Shown: piece by piece, positions 1 through 5,838 of the stretch | How the letters are laid out: every line of letters begins with the position of its first letter | Position numbering within the stretch: the stretch's first letter is position 1 | Origin: JAJFUG01 sp964386505 | Lineage (GTDB): Bacteria > Gemmatimonadota > Glassbacteria > GWA2-58-10 | Length of the DNA: 9,006 bases | NCBI GenBank assembly: GCA_964386505.1 | Contig: CAYLSM010000185.1 | Location: 1-9,006 of the forward strand | Direction of reading: 5' to 3' | Program-made: the position numbers and the translations under genes | Notes under the pieces: model-generated | What the model was told of the DNA's origin: nothing | Database searches by the model: none | The model's input: the letters and a program-made list of their open reading frames with translations, nothing else

Positions 1-1
1 C

Positions 2-199
2 CGGGGCCTGTTCCTCGATCTGCCGGACAGCGTGATCGAGTGGGCGATCGGGGTGATCGGCGGGGTGCCCTCGCTGGGAGCGCTGGGCCAATCGCTGGCG
101 GATGGGATGAGCCGTGGGTTGACCTCGAGCAACGCGCCGCGGATCATCGCGGCCGAGCTGCAAAAAAACCTCTCCGCCCCGTCAGCCGACCAGGGCTGA
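2..199 (+). CDS. C-terminal end of an unrecognised protein (cut by window edge)
   Basis: Reading from base 2 gives 65 residues and a TGA at 197-199. The start lies outside the window. The visible part begins RGLFLDLPDSVIEWAIGVIG, has a Gly/Ala/Ile-rich stretch that could be amphipathic or membrane-associated, and ends with a helical segment (APRIIAAELQKN) and a short polar tail. I chose this frame because its codons have G or C at the third position and the peptide looks ordinary, whereas the frame starting at base 1 gives an Arg/Gly-rich peptide up to about base 165. I do not recognise the family. The next gene encodes a holin-like protein, so a lysis or late accessory role is possible but is only inferred. 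At 162-168 a run of seven A bases may move ribosomes into the next frame (see the following entry). Confidence 0.55.
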   Translation, partial: RGLFLDLPDSVIEWAIGVIGGVPSLGALGQSLADGMSRGLTSSNAPRIIAAELQKNLSAPSADQG

Positions 200-330
200 G
201 CCTCCAGTGGGGTGAGGGCGGGCTCCTGGGGCGGTTCGACCGGGGAAGCCTGGGGCTGTACGGCGGCTTTGACCCGCACCCGGACGGGCAGGGTTCACGC
301 TGGCGGGCGGGGTTGCAATGGCGGTTCTGA
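169..330 (+). CDS. Possible -1 frame extension of the preceding gene (beta-strand-like tail ending WRF)
   Basis: From 169 the -1 frame stays open to a TGA at 328-330 and encodes about 53 residues. The last 40 alternate hydrophobic and polar residues with many Gly, and include SLGLYGGFDPHPDGQ and the end AGLQWRF. This pattern resembles a beta hairpin, and a terminal Phe is typical of outer-membrane barrel proteins. No ATG, GTG or TTG opens this frame between the GTG at 40 and this segment. The part from 40 to 165 looks like a shadow, so the segment is unlikely to be a separate gene. The junction is A_AAA_AAC (163-169), a classical -1 slippery heptamer read in the upstream frame. Twelve bases on is a perfect 6-bp hairpin (182-187 with 194-199) that covers the zero-frame stop. 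Either programmed frameshifting or a one-base homopolymer indel (mutation or sequencing error) would explain it. The protein family is not recognised. Confidence 0.35.
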   Translation, partial: PLRPVSRPGLSLQWGEGGLLGRFDRGSLGLYGGFDPHPDGQGSRWRAGLQWRF

Positions 331-347
331 ACTGAGAGAAGGCAGTG

Positions 348-370
348 GTTCCGGCCCGGAAGACCGGAAC
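348..370 (+). repeat. Inverted repeat / hairpin after the stop codon
   Basis: GTTCCGG (348-354) pairs perfectly with CCGGAAC (364-370) around a 9-base loop. It starts 17 bases after the frame-1 stop at 328-330. No T-run follows, so it is not a typical intrinsic terminator. A similar smaller hairpin, TCCGG/CCGGA with the same 9-base loop, sits at 550-568. Each of the two hairpins therefore precedes one of the two structured repeats that follow. Confidence 0.4.
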
Positions 371-404
371 GCGGGTAAGCGATTAAAGCGGGTGGTGAGC
401 GACA

Positions 405-530
405 GGGGGAAGGACCGCCGGGAGCGGGGTCAGGCCACTCCCGACACGGCCAGGGGCCGTAACCAGAGGGACGCCGACTTAGGCGGCCCGACGGGAAGCA
501 ACAGCGCCCCTTCCGGTGGCCCGTTCCCTT
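405..530 (+). ncRNA. Candidate structured RNA, copy 1 of a tandem pair
   Basis: This stretch folds, by eye, into a long stem. Bases 405-419 pair with 515-530, including GGGAA (407-411) with TTCCC (524-528) and CCGCC (415-419) with GGTGG (515-519, one G-T wobble). The stem continues through GGAGCGGGG (421-429) with CCCCTTCC (507-514), with one C-C mismatch. An internal loop follows with TCAGGCC on one side and CAACAGCG (499-506) on the other. Beyond it, TCCCG (439-443) pairs with CGGGA (492-496). Two tip hairpins follow: ACGGCC/GGCCGT (446-460) and CGCC/GGCG (472-485), separated by a segment containing CAGAGG. The 15-base motif GGAGCGGGGTCAGGC and the 11-base motif CAACAGCGCCC recur exactly in copy 2. 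The outer stem sequences differ between copies while pairing is kept. I do not recognise a known RNA family. Strand is assumed from the direction of the operon. Confidence 0.45.
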
Positions 531-549
531 GGACACAGCGGACAAGCGA

Positions 550-568
550 TCCGGATTCCACAGCCGGA
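550..568 (+). repeat. Small hairpin between the two structured repeats
   Basis: TCCGG (550-554) pairs with CCGGA (564-568) across a 9-base loop, and overlaps the 8-base palindrome ATCCGGAT (549-556). It lies in the 42-base spacer between the two candidate RNA copies and resembles the hairpin at 348-370 ahead of copy 1. No function can be assigned. Confidence 0.3.
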
Positions 569-572
569 AAAC

Positions 573-698
573 AACCGACAGCGCGGAGCGGGGTCAGGCT
601 ACTCCTCGGACGGCGTCAGGCCGCGACAGAGGAAGCCGGGCCGCCGGGGGCCGGGCAGGCAACGGAGGAGTCAACAGCGCCCGCTCCGGCAGTCGGTT
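573..698 (+). ncRNA. Candidate structured RNA, copy 2 of a tandem pair
   Basis: The second copy is also 126 bases between the ends of its outer stem. AACCGAC (573-579) pairs perfectly with GTCGGTT (692-698). GGAGCGGG (585-592) pairs perfectly with CCCGCTCC (680-687). After an internal loop carrying TCAGGCT and CAACAGCG (672-679), ACTCCTC (601-607) pairs perfectly with GAGGAGT (665-671). The tip has a hairpin CGGC/GCCG (611-623), then CAGAGG (627-632), then a GC-rich second hairpin region (about 635-656). The order of elements matches copy 1, and the conserved 5-prime motif lies exactly 164 bases downstream of its counterpart. Where copy 1 has a G-T wobble and a C-C mismatch, copy 2 has G-C and C-G. 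The element ends 22 bases before the ATG of the holin-like gene, so it could act as a leader of the packaging operon, as a free RNA or as a DNA site. Confidence 0.45.
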
Positions 699-720
699 AA
701 CCTACTGGAGAGAGAACGCG

Positions 721-981
721 ATGGATAGAAACGAAAGCGGCGCGCTCTGCCTGAATTGCCCGAAAGAGGGGGAGATGGCCCGTCTGGCCGCGCAGCAGGA
801 ATCCTCGGACGAGCGCCTGGACCGTCTGTACGACAGCCAGGCCCGTCTGCTGCGCAAGCTGGATGAGCTGATCCCGGCGGTGGCGCGCCTGGAGGTGAAA
901 GCCGGAGTCTGGGGCGGTGTGGGTGGGCTTCTGGCCACCCTGGCCACGATCGGGCTGGCGATTGCCGCCAGGATGGGGTGA
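721..981 (+). CDS. Small coiled-coil protein with a C-terminal membrane segment (holin/XhlA-like)
   Basis: The gene encodes 86 residues from ATG 721, behind GGAGAGAG (707-714). Residues 1-18 hold a C-x-x-C pair (Cys10, Cys13). Residues about 20-60 form a charged helix with heptad-like spacing (ESSDERLDRLYDSQARLLRKLD and onward), likely a coiled coil. Residues about 65-84 are a Gly/Ala/Leu-rich hydrophobic helix ending in Arg-Met-Gly. A soluble coiled coil followed by one membrane helix at the C-terminus is the layout of XhlA-type phage proteins, which anchor at the cytoplasmic membrane and assist lysis, and of some single-span holins. I infer a lysis-associated or membrane-tethered role. The position just before terminase fits the placement of lysis genes in several Mu-like phages. 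The same frame stays open upstream to 529, but that part runs through the repeat region and has no good ribosome site, so I start at 721. Confidence 0.7.
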   Translation: MDRNESGALCLNCPKEGEMARLAAQQESSDERLDRLYDSQARLLRKLDELIPAVARLEVKAGVWGGVGGLLATLATIGLAIAARMG

Positions 982-984
982 CGG

Positions 985-1473
985 ATGAGAAAAAAGACAA
1001 ATCTGAGACAGGAAGCGACGGCAGAGGCGGACTATGCAGAAAGCGTGGAGCGGCCGGGTATGGCGGATAATCTGGGATTTACCCACCTGCACCGCCTTCT
1101 TCGGCACCTTCGCCGCGGGGGCAGCCGCAAGGGAGCCTGCGGCTGGGCCGAGCTGAGTTGGACCGATCTGCAAGCCGCTCTGGAGAATAATCCACGCCTG
1201 GCCGCGGCTCTGGAACAGGCTGAGAGCCTGGCTCTGGCTTGCGATGAGAACCGTCTGGACCAGCATGTCCAGGCCGGCGACCGGACGGCGCTTCTGTTTC
1301 GGCTGAGAAGAATTTACGGCTTCGGGGACGGGTTACGAGAGGGAGAGGAGGCGCAAGCGACAGGTGAGCTATACAGCCGGGAGTTCACGGAAGCGGCGGA
1401 AGCAATCCGCTCCCTCGGAGAGGAAGATCGCCGGGAGCTGGCGGGAGCGTATCGAGAGGCTGCCGGAGCCTGA
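985..1473 (+). CDS. Putative terminase small subunit
   Basis: The gene encodes 162 residues from ATG 985, three bases after the previous stop, with a G-rich ribosome site overlapping the end of that gene. The small terminase subunit recognises phage DNA and regulates the motor. The assignment rests mainly on position directly ahead of the large subunit. The segment from about residue 85 (EQAESLALACDENRLDQHVQ, then AGDRTALLFRLRRIYG) also resembles the C-terminal part of many small terminases, where a Gly-Asp-x-x-Ala-x-x-F-x-L-(K/R) pattern is common. The middle part (SWTDLQAALENNPRLAAALE) could be a DNA-binding helix pair, but I cannot name the Pfam family. In Mu the equivalent position is gp27. 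The 3-prime end, if its TGA at 1471-1473 is correct, overlaps the large terminase by 110 bases. Confidence 0.5.
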   Translation: MRKKTNLRQEATAEADYAESVERPGMADNLGFTHLHRLLRHLRRGGSRKGACGWAELSWTDLQAALENNPRLAAALEQAESLALACDENRLDQHVQAGDRTALLFRLRRIYGFGDGLREGEEAQATGELYSREFTEAAEAIRSLGEEDRRELAGAYREAAGA

Positions 1474-3007
1474 GCGTCGCCGCCTTCAGGGTGAGTTGGA
1501 TGTGGGCCTGTTTGCCCGGCTGTTTCTGCCGCACTACTGCCGCTCCCCGGAGAGCGGGTTCCACCGCGAGATGTACGAGCTTCTGGGCGGCGCGGTGCGA
1601 GGCGGCGAGGGCCAGCGGATCGCGGTGGCCGCCCCGCGCGAGAGCGCCAAGAGCACCCTGGCCACGCTCTTTCTGCCGCTGTGGTGCATCTGTTACCCGG
1701 AAACGGCCCGTCGGCATTTCATCCTGATCGCCGGGGACACCCTGGCCCAGGCTCAACAGCATATCGGGGATATCAAGATCGAGCTGGAGTCGAACCCGCG
1801 TCTGGCCGAAAGCTTCCCGGGGCTGCGTGGCCCGGGGCCACTCTGGACCCGCGACGAGATAGTCACCCGCAACGGGATCAAGGTGACCGCCCGCGGCACC
1901 GGTGGCTACATCCGTGGCCTCAGGAACCGTCAGTGGCGGCCCGACCTGCTGATCGGGGACGACCTGGAAAACGATGTCAACAGCCGCACCGCCGAGCAGA
2001 GAGACAAAATAACCGAATGGTTTTTCAAGGCTTTTTCCAAGAGCGCCTCCAAGGAGGCGGTGATTGTGGTGATCGGCACGGTGCTGCACACGGACAGCCT
2101 TCTGCCCCGCCTGCTGGCCAACCCGGCGTTCTACGGCCGCAAGTGGCAGGGGGTGATAGCCTGGAGCGCCGAAACCGGGCTGTGGGAACAGTGGGAGCGT
2201 CTGTACACCGATCTGTCCCAGCCGCCAAGGCAACGCCGGGAGCGGGCGGACAGTTTTTTCGCCGCCAACCGCGAGCGTATGCTGGACGGCACGCAGGTGA
2301 TCTGGCCTGCGCACCGCAGCTACTACGACCTGATGAAGCTGCGCGTGGCAGAGGGCCCGGCCAGTTTTGACAGCGAGATACAGAACGAGCCGGTCAACCC
2401 GCGCGACTGCCTGTTTCAGTCAGAGTGGTTCCGTTTCTTCGAGGAGAGCGAGCTGGACACGGCCGACCTGACCCTGGTGGCGGCGGTCGATCCCTCGCTG
2501 GGCGGGGCCGGACGGTACAACGATCCCTCGGCCATAATCTGCCTGGGACGGGACAAGCTGGGGGCGGTCTACGTGCTGGAGGCGGAGATCGAAAAGCGCA
2601 GCCCGGACTCGATCATCGAGGCGGTGCTGGAGCTGTACAGCCGACGGGCCCCCGCGCTGATCGGGGTGGAGAGCGTTCAGTTCCAGGAATTTTTCAAGGA
2701 CGAACTGCGGAGGCGGGCGAAAGAGGCCGGAATTTATCCGCCGGTGCGGGGGATCAAGAGCACCAAGGACAAGCTCCTGCGCATCCAGCGCCTTCAGCCC
2801 CTGGTGTGTAACGGCACACTGCGTTTCCAGAAACGCCAGCACGCCCTGCTCGACCAGTTGCGGCTGTTCCCCAAGGCGGAACACGATGACGGCCCGGATG
2901 CGTTGGAAATGGCGCTGCAGATGCTGGAGAAGGTCTCCAAGCCCGAGGGGTTCCATTTCGAGAGCCCCAGGACAAGCACTCAACAACTGAGGAAGGTGTT
3001 CGGCTGA
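1364..3007 (+). CDS. terL: Terminase large subunit (packaging ATPase/nuclease)
   Basis: The 547-residue product is the motor that cuts concatemeric or integrated phage DNA and pumps it through the portal into the prohead. The Walker A-like motif is APRESAKST (residues 90-97). The Walker B region is DLLIGDDLEND (194-204), and a coupling motif VVIGTVLHTDSLL covers 235-247. The C-terminal RNase H-like nuclease shows the usual acidic residues in AAVDPSLG (Asp376), IGVESVQF (Glu436) and HDDGPDALE (Asp508/509 and Asp512). The GTGGYIRGLRN stretch (178-188) and the C-terminal layout match the psiM2 ORF9-type (TIGR01630) terminases. GTG 1364 follows AGAGGAGG (1344-1351) at 12 bases, giving a 110-base overlap with the upstream gene. 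GTG 1502, behind AGGG at 1488-1491, would remove the overlap and leave 501 residues. Residues 25-45 (SWRERIERLPEPERRRLQGE) look coding, so I keep the longer form. The stop overlaps the portal ATG by one base. Confidence 0.93.
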   Translation: MSYTAGSSRKRRKQSAPSERKIAGSWRERIERLPEPERRRLQGELDVGLFARLFLPHYCRSPESGFHREMYELLGGAVRGGEGQRIAVAAPRESAKSTLATLFLPLWCICYPETARRHFILIAGDTLAQAQQHIGDIKIELESNPRLAESFPGLRGPGPLWTRDEIVTRNGIKVTARGTGGYIRGLRNRQWRPDLLIGDDLENDVNSRTAEQRDKITEWFFKAFSKSASKEAVIVVIGTVLHTDSLLPRLLANPAFYGRKWQGVIAWSAETGLWEQWERLYTDLSQPPRQRRERADSFFAANRERMLDGTQVIWPAHRSYYDLMKLRVAEGPASFDSEIQNEPVNPRDCLFQSEWFRFFEESELDTADLTLVAAVDPSLGGAGRYNDPSAIICLGRDKLGAVYVLEAEIEKRSPDSIIEAVLELYSRRAPALIGVESVQFQEFFKDELRRRAKEAGIYPPVRGIKSTKDKLLRIQRLQPLVCNGTLRFQKRQHALLDQLRLFPKAEHDDGPDALEMALQMLEKVSKPEGFHFESPRTSTQQLRKVFG

Positions 3008-4344
3008 TGCTGACAAGCGAAAAAAGAAAACGGCCGCGCGGACGTCGTGGCGGCGGGCGCTCACGGATGGCGATCACGGTGGGGCGGGAGCTGTCGGGCT
3101 GGCAGTCCGACCCGCTGGCCGCGGTGTTCGGCCGTCTGGCCCCCAACCCCGACCGCACGCTGGAGGAACACTCCGGCGAGGGCCTGCAACTGTACAATGA
3201 AATGCTGCGCAAGGACAGCCAGCTGGCGCTGTGTTTCCGCCTGCGCGCCCTGAACGTGACCGCACAGGGCTGGCGCGTGGCGCCGGGCGGCGAGAGCCGC
3301 GCCGACCTTGAGCTGGCCGACTGGGTGGGCCGGGTGCTGGAGGACGTGGAAGGCTTTCACCTCAGCCGCGGGCAGTTTTTCCGCGGAGTGTCGCATGGTT
3401 TTGCGCCGGCCGAGATCATGTTCGAGGCCCGGCCGGAGGGGTGTGTTGGGATAGTCGGGTTCCGCAACCGCGACCCGGAGCGTTTTCGTTTCGACCGCGA
3501 GGGCAATCTGGTGCTGGTGGGACTGGCCGGGGCGGATGAGAAAGCCATGCCCCGCGACAAGTTCATCCTCAACACCTGGGGCGCGGACGAGACCCCCTAC
3601 GGACGGGGGCTTCTGGCCCAGCTCTACCCTCTCTGGTATTTCAAGAACAATGCGGTCAAGGAACTGGTGCGCTTCATCGAGAAGTTCGGCGCGCCCTACC
3701 TGTGGGCCAACTACCCGCTGGGCACGAGCGGTACGGAGCAGGACGCCCTACTGGGTGTGCTTCAGCGCATGCAGGGCAACTCGGTGGGGATCGGGCCGGA
3801 GGGCACGGAGATCAAGATCACCGAGGTGGGCCGCGCCGGAGTGATCGAGGTGTTTCGCTTCATTATCCAGGAATACGTGGACCGTCAGTACGCCAAGGCG
3901 ATCCTGGGCCAGACCCTGAGCACGGAGAGCGAGAGCGGCACGTTCGCCCTGGCGCGGTTCCAGGAGAAAAGCCAGCAGCATATCCTTGAGGATGACTCGC
4001 TCTGGCAGCAGGAACAGCTCGACCGGGTGATCCGCACCCTGGTGGACCTGAATTTCGGGCCGCCGGAGAGCGGGCGCTACCCGCGGTTCCGTATCCCGTA
4101 CGAGGAGGAGAAAGACATGGCCGCCTACCTGGGCGCGGTGAGCACGGCGGTGAACGACCTGGGTCTGCGCGTGCCGGAGGCCTGGCTGCGCGGCCAGATC
4201 GGTGTTCCGGCCCCGCTGGCCGAGGAGGCCTGCCTGGCCGGAAGGAGCGGGGAGGATAAGAAACCGGAAATCGACCCGGAAGAAGAAACGGATAACAAAC
4301 AACCGCAAGACAGGGGAGAAGAGGATGGAAAAGCAGGCGCTTGA
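3007..4344 (+). CDS. Portal protein, Mu gp29-like (DUF935)
   Basis: The 445-residue product should form the ring at the capsid vertex through which DNA enters and leaves, docking the terminase and later the neck. The DUF935 signature is clear. PYGRGLLAQLYPLWYFKNNA (about 197-216) is followed by a helix with FIEKFGAPYLW (223-233). A later segment, ILGQTLSTESESGTFALA (299-316), matches the conserved Gly-Gln-Thr-Leu block of the family. The N-terminal 20 residues are strongly basic (KRKRPRGRRGGGRSR) and the last 30 are acidic. ATG 3007 overlaps the terminase stop by one base and has AGGAAGG 10 bases upstream. ATG 3067 (Met21) would remove the basic leader but has a weak ribosome site. In Mu the MuF-type gene gp30 follows the portal. 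Here the protease gene follows, with a 20-base overlap. Confidence 0.9.
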   Translation: MLTSEKRKRPRGRRGGGRSRMAITVGRELSGWQSDPLAAVFGRLAPNPDRTLEEHSGEGLQLYNEMLRKDSQLALCFRLRALNVTAQGWRVAPGGESRADLELADWVGRVLEDVEGFHLSRGQFFRGVSHGFAPAEIMFEARPEGCVGIVGFRNRDPERFRFDREGNLVLVGLAGADEKAMPRDKFILNTWGADETPYGRGLLAQLYPLWYFKNNAVKELVRFIEKFGAPYLWANYPLGTSGTEQDALLGVLQRMQGNSVGIGPEGTEIKITEVGRAGVIEVFRFIIQEYVDRQYAKAILGQTLSTESESGTFALARFQEKSQQHILEDDSLWQQEQLDRVIRTLVDLNFGPPESGRYPRFRIPYEEEKDMAAYLGAVSTAVNDLGLRVPEAWLRGQIGVPAPLAEEACLAGRSGEDKKPEIDPEEETDNKQPQDRGEEDGKAGA

Positions 4345-5341
4345 TGACAAGCGGATCGACGGCTGGTGGGATGTGGCGCGGGTGGGCCGCTGGCGCGGCA
4401 GCCTGGGAGGCTCTCCGGCGGAGGTGGAACTCACCTCCGATGACCTGGAGCAGATCGCAGCCGACTACGACCCCCAGCTCCAGGAAGCCCCGGTGACTGT
4501 GGAGCACATGCGCAGCGGTCCGGCCCACGGTTGGGTCGAGAGCCTGCGCGTGGCCGGGGACAGGCTCCAGGCGCGTTTGCGCGACCTGTCGGTCCAGTTG
4601 AGGGACTGGCTGACCAGCGGCGCCTACCGCAGCCGGAGCATCGAGATGTACAAGCCGTTCTCGGCCACGGGGCGCACCTACCTGGGCGCGGTCACATTCC
4701 TGGGAGCGGCCGCACCGGCGGTGAAAGGCCTTTCGCCGGAACCCTCGCTCCTGGCGGAAAAGGAACATTCCGCGCGCCTGGAAACCCGCGAGATGGGGCT
4801 GGAGGAGGCTCCGGAAATGGCGACAAGCCCTGCGCCGGGCGAGGCCGGTGATAAGTCCCGTCTGGTGCGCCTGGAGGAGGAGGCAGTCTCCATGCGGGCA
4901 GCGCTGAACGAGGAGCGCACCGCCCGTCTGCAGGCCGAGGCCGAGATACAAGGCCTGAGCGCCCGTCTGGCCGAGGCTGACCGCCGCGTAGAGCTGCAAG
5001 GGTTCGAGCGGGCCCTGGAAACAGCCGCCGCGGAGGGCCGTCTGACCCCCGCCGAGCGCAGGAGTTTCGCTGTCCTGGCCGGGAGCCTGGACGACACGGG
5101 CCGCGCCGCGCTTCTGGAAAGCGTCAACCAGCGCAGCCGTCTGGCCCTGTTCGCCGAGCTTTCGGCCCCCGAGGCGGGCGAGCGCTCCGGCGCAGAGGCG
5201 TTGCGACGCAACCGCGCCCGGTTCGCCGGGTTCCCCGAGGACCCGGAGCACGATGCCGCCATGGAACTGATGGCGCGTGAGACGAGCTTGAGTTTCGCCG
5301 AGGCCCTGGCCCGCGTGCGCACCGAAAACGCGACCGCCTGA
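4325..5341 (+). CDS. Prohead protease and scaffold, Mu gpI-like
   Basis: The gene encodes 338 residues from ATG 4325, just after GGGGAGAAGAGG, and overlaps the portal end. The product should be the head-maturation serine protease that degrades the scaffold and trims capsid proteins inside the prohead. Residues 1-140 are the protease domain of the Mu-like I family. The segment VTVEHMRSGPAHGWVESLRV (57-76) carries the likely catalytic His61. The segment DWLTSGAYRSRSIEMYKPF (94-112) matches the family block that holds the serine (Ser103 or Ser105). Residues about 174-232 are a long charged helix (RLVRLEEEAVSMRAALNEER and onward), a predicted coiled coil typical of the scaffold part. The C-terminal third is helical and should contact the capsid protein. 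The pairing of protease and scaffold in one frame is known in Mu (I/Z) and lambda (C/Nu3). Confidence 0.85.
   Translation: MEKQALDDKRIDGWWDVARVGRWRGSLGGSPAEVELTSDDLEQIAADYDPQLQEAPVTVEHMRSGPAHGWVESLRVAGDRLQARLRDLSVQLRDWLTSGAYRSRSIEMYKPFSATGRTYLGAVTFLGAAAPAVKGLSPEPSLLAEKEHSARLETREMGLEEAPEMATSPAPGEAGDKSRLVRLEEEAVSMRAALNEERTARLQAEAEIQGLSARLAEADRRVELQGFERALETAAAEGRLTPAERRSFAVLAGSLDDTGRAALLESVNQRSRLALFAELSAPEAGERSGAEALRRNRARFAGFPEDPEHDAAMELMARETSLSFAEALARVRTENATA
4817..5341 (+). CDS. Probable nested scaffold protein from an internal start
   Basis: ATG 4817 (Met165 of the protease) is in frame and lies 8 bases after GGAGGAGG (4801-4808), one of the strongest ribosome sites in the window. Translation from it gives 174 residues. 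They begin in a flexible Pro/Gly/Ser-rich linker (MATSPAPGEAGDKSR), contain the whole coiled coil, and lack the protease domain. Mu makes its scaffold Z this way from within I, and lambda makes Nu3 from within C, so the arrangement is expected for the family. The caution is that the SD-like string also encodes Glu-Glu-Ala in a Glu-rich stretch, so it could arise by chance. ATG 4793 (Met157) is a weaker alternative. Confidence 0.6.
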   Translation: MATSPAPGEAGDKSRLVRLEEEAVSMRAALNEERTARLQAEAEIQGLSARLAEADRRVELQGFERALETAAAEGRLTPAERRSFAVLAGSLDDTGRAALLESVNQRSRLALFAELSAPEAGERSGAEALRRNRARFAGFPEDPEHDAAMELMARETSLSFAEALARVRTENATA

Positions 5342-5385
5342 GGCGGACGCAGCAATTAAAAAACCAACCTGAAGGAGTAGGAAAG

Positions 5386-5793
5386 ATGACTGTGAGGCTG
5401 AGAGAGAGACTGCTCAATACCGACACTTTCACCGTGGGCAGCGCGGATATCGCCCGCGGCAAATGCGTGGTCCTGGATAGCGGCGTGCTCACGGTGAGCG
5501 GGGCCAATTCGGCCAAGTTCGCCGGTATCCTGGCCGAGACCGGGTTCGCCGGGCGCGAGGCCCGGGTGGCCCAGGGCGGCAGCACCGTACTGGCAGTGGC
5601 CGCGGGCAGCGGAATCGCCGAGGGCGACTGGCTGCTCAGCGACAGCCAGGGCCGGGTCACCACCGCCGCCGCGGCCAGCCAGGGTACGGCCCAGCATTTC
5701 GTGGGCTACGCCCTGCGCGCCTCCAGCGCCTCGGACCAGCTGATCCCGGTGGTGGTCTGGCCGGTGCGGGTGGACAACCCGTCCGCCGCGTGA
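5386..5793 (+). CDS. Capsid decoration (cement) protein, DUF2190-like
   Basis: The 135-residue protein starts at ATG 5386, 8 bases after AAGGAG (5372-5377). It is Gly/Ala/Ser/Val-rich and predicted to be mostly beta strands, for example KCVVLDSGVLTVSGANSAKF and EGDWLLSDSQGRVTTAAAAS, ending in a short strand PVVVWPVRV. Short beta proteins with an early V-L-(D)-(S)-G turn, a Gly-I-A-E-G-D turn and a central A-A-A-x-G-(T)-A-Q-x-(V/F)-x-G-x-A-L block fit the DUF2190 family of head decoration proteins. These bind the outside of the shell at three-fold or quasi-three-fold points and stabilise it after expansion. Its place between the protease/scaffold and the major capsid protein is the standard place for such a protein (compare lambda D). 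Family assignment is by memory of the pattern, so the role is more certain than the exact family. Confidence 0.75.
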   Translation: MTVRLRERLLNTDTFTVGSADIARGKCVVLDSGVLTVSGANSAKFAGILAETGFAGREARVAQGGSTVLAVAAGSGIAEGDWLLSDSQGRVTTAAAASQGTAQHFVGYALRASSASDQLIPVVVWPVRVDNPSAA

Positions 5794-5838
5794 GCGACAA
5801 CAACCCTGAATATCGATGAACGATAAGGAGAATTGCAC

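Noticed and set aside
421..513. Resemblance of GTCAGGC and GGGAAGCAACAGC to the SRP RNA core
   Set aside because: The SRP signature needs GTCAGG(T/C)CCGGAAGGAAGCAG as one compact hairpin. Here the two parts are separated by two extra hairpins and the GGAA tetraloop is missing.
405..698. Cobalamin or glycine riboswitch
   Set aside because: I looked for the B12 box and for the conserved glycine aptamer segments and found neither. The tandem arrangement alone is not evidence.
212..700. A 162-codon open frame running through the repeat region
   Set aside because: Its peptide is Arg/Gly/Pro/Thr-rich with no recognisable fold and no good ribosome site. The two repeat copies fall in different frames (164-base offset), so the similarity is at nucleotide level. 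High GC makes such stop-free stretches common.
3863..5251. Long minus-strand open frame of 462 codons
   Set aside because: It is antisense to the portal and protease genes, whose products are recognisable. The product is rich in Arg, Gly, Ala and Pro, typical of a shadow frame in GC-rich DNA.
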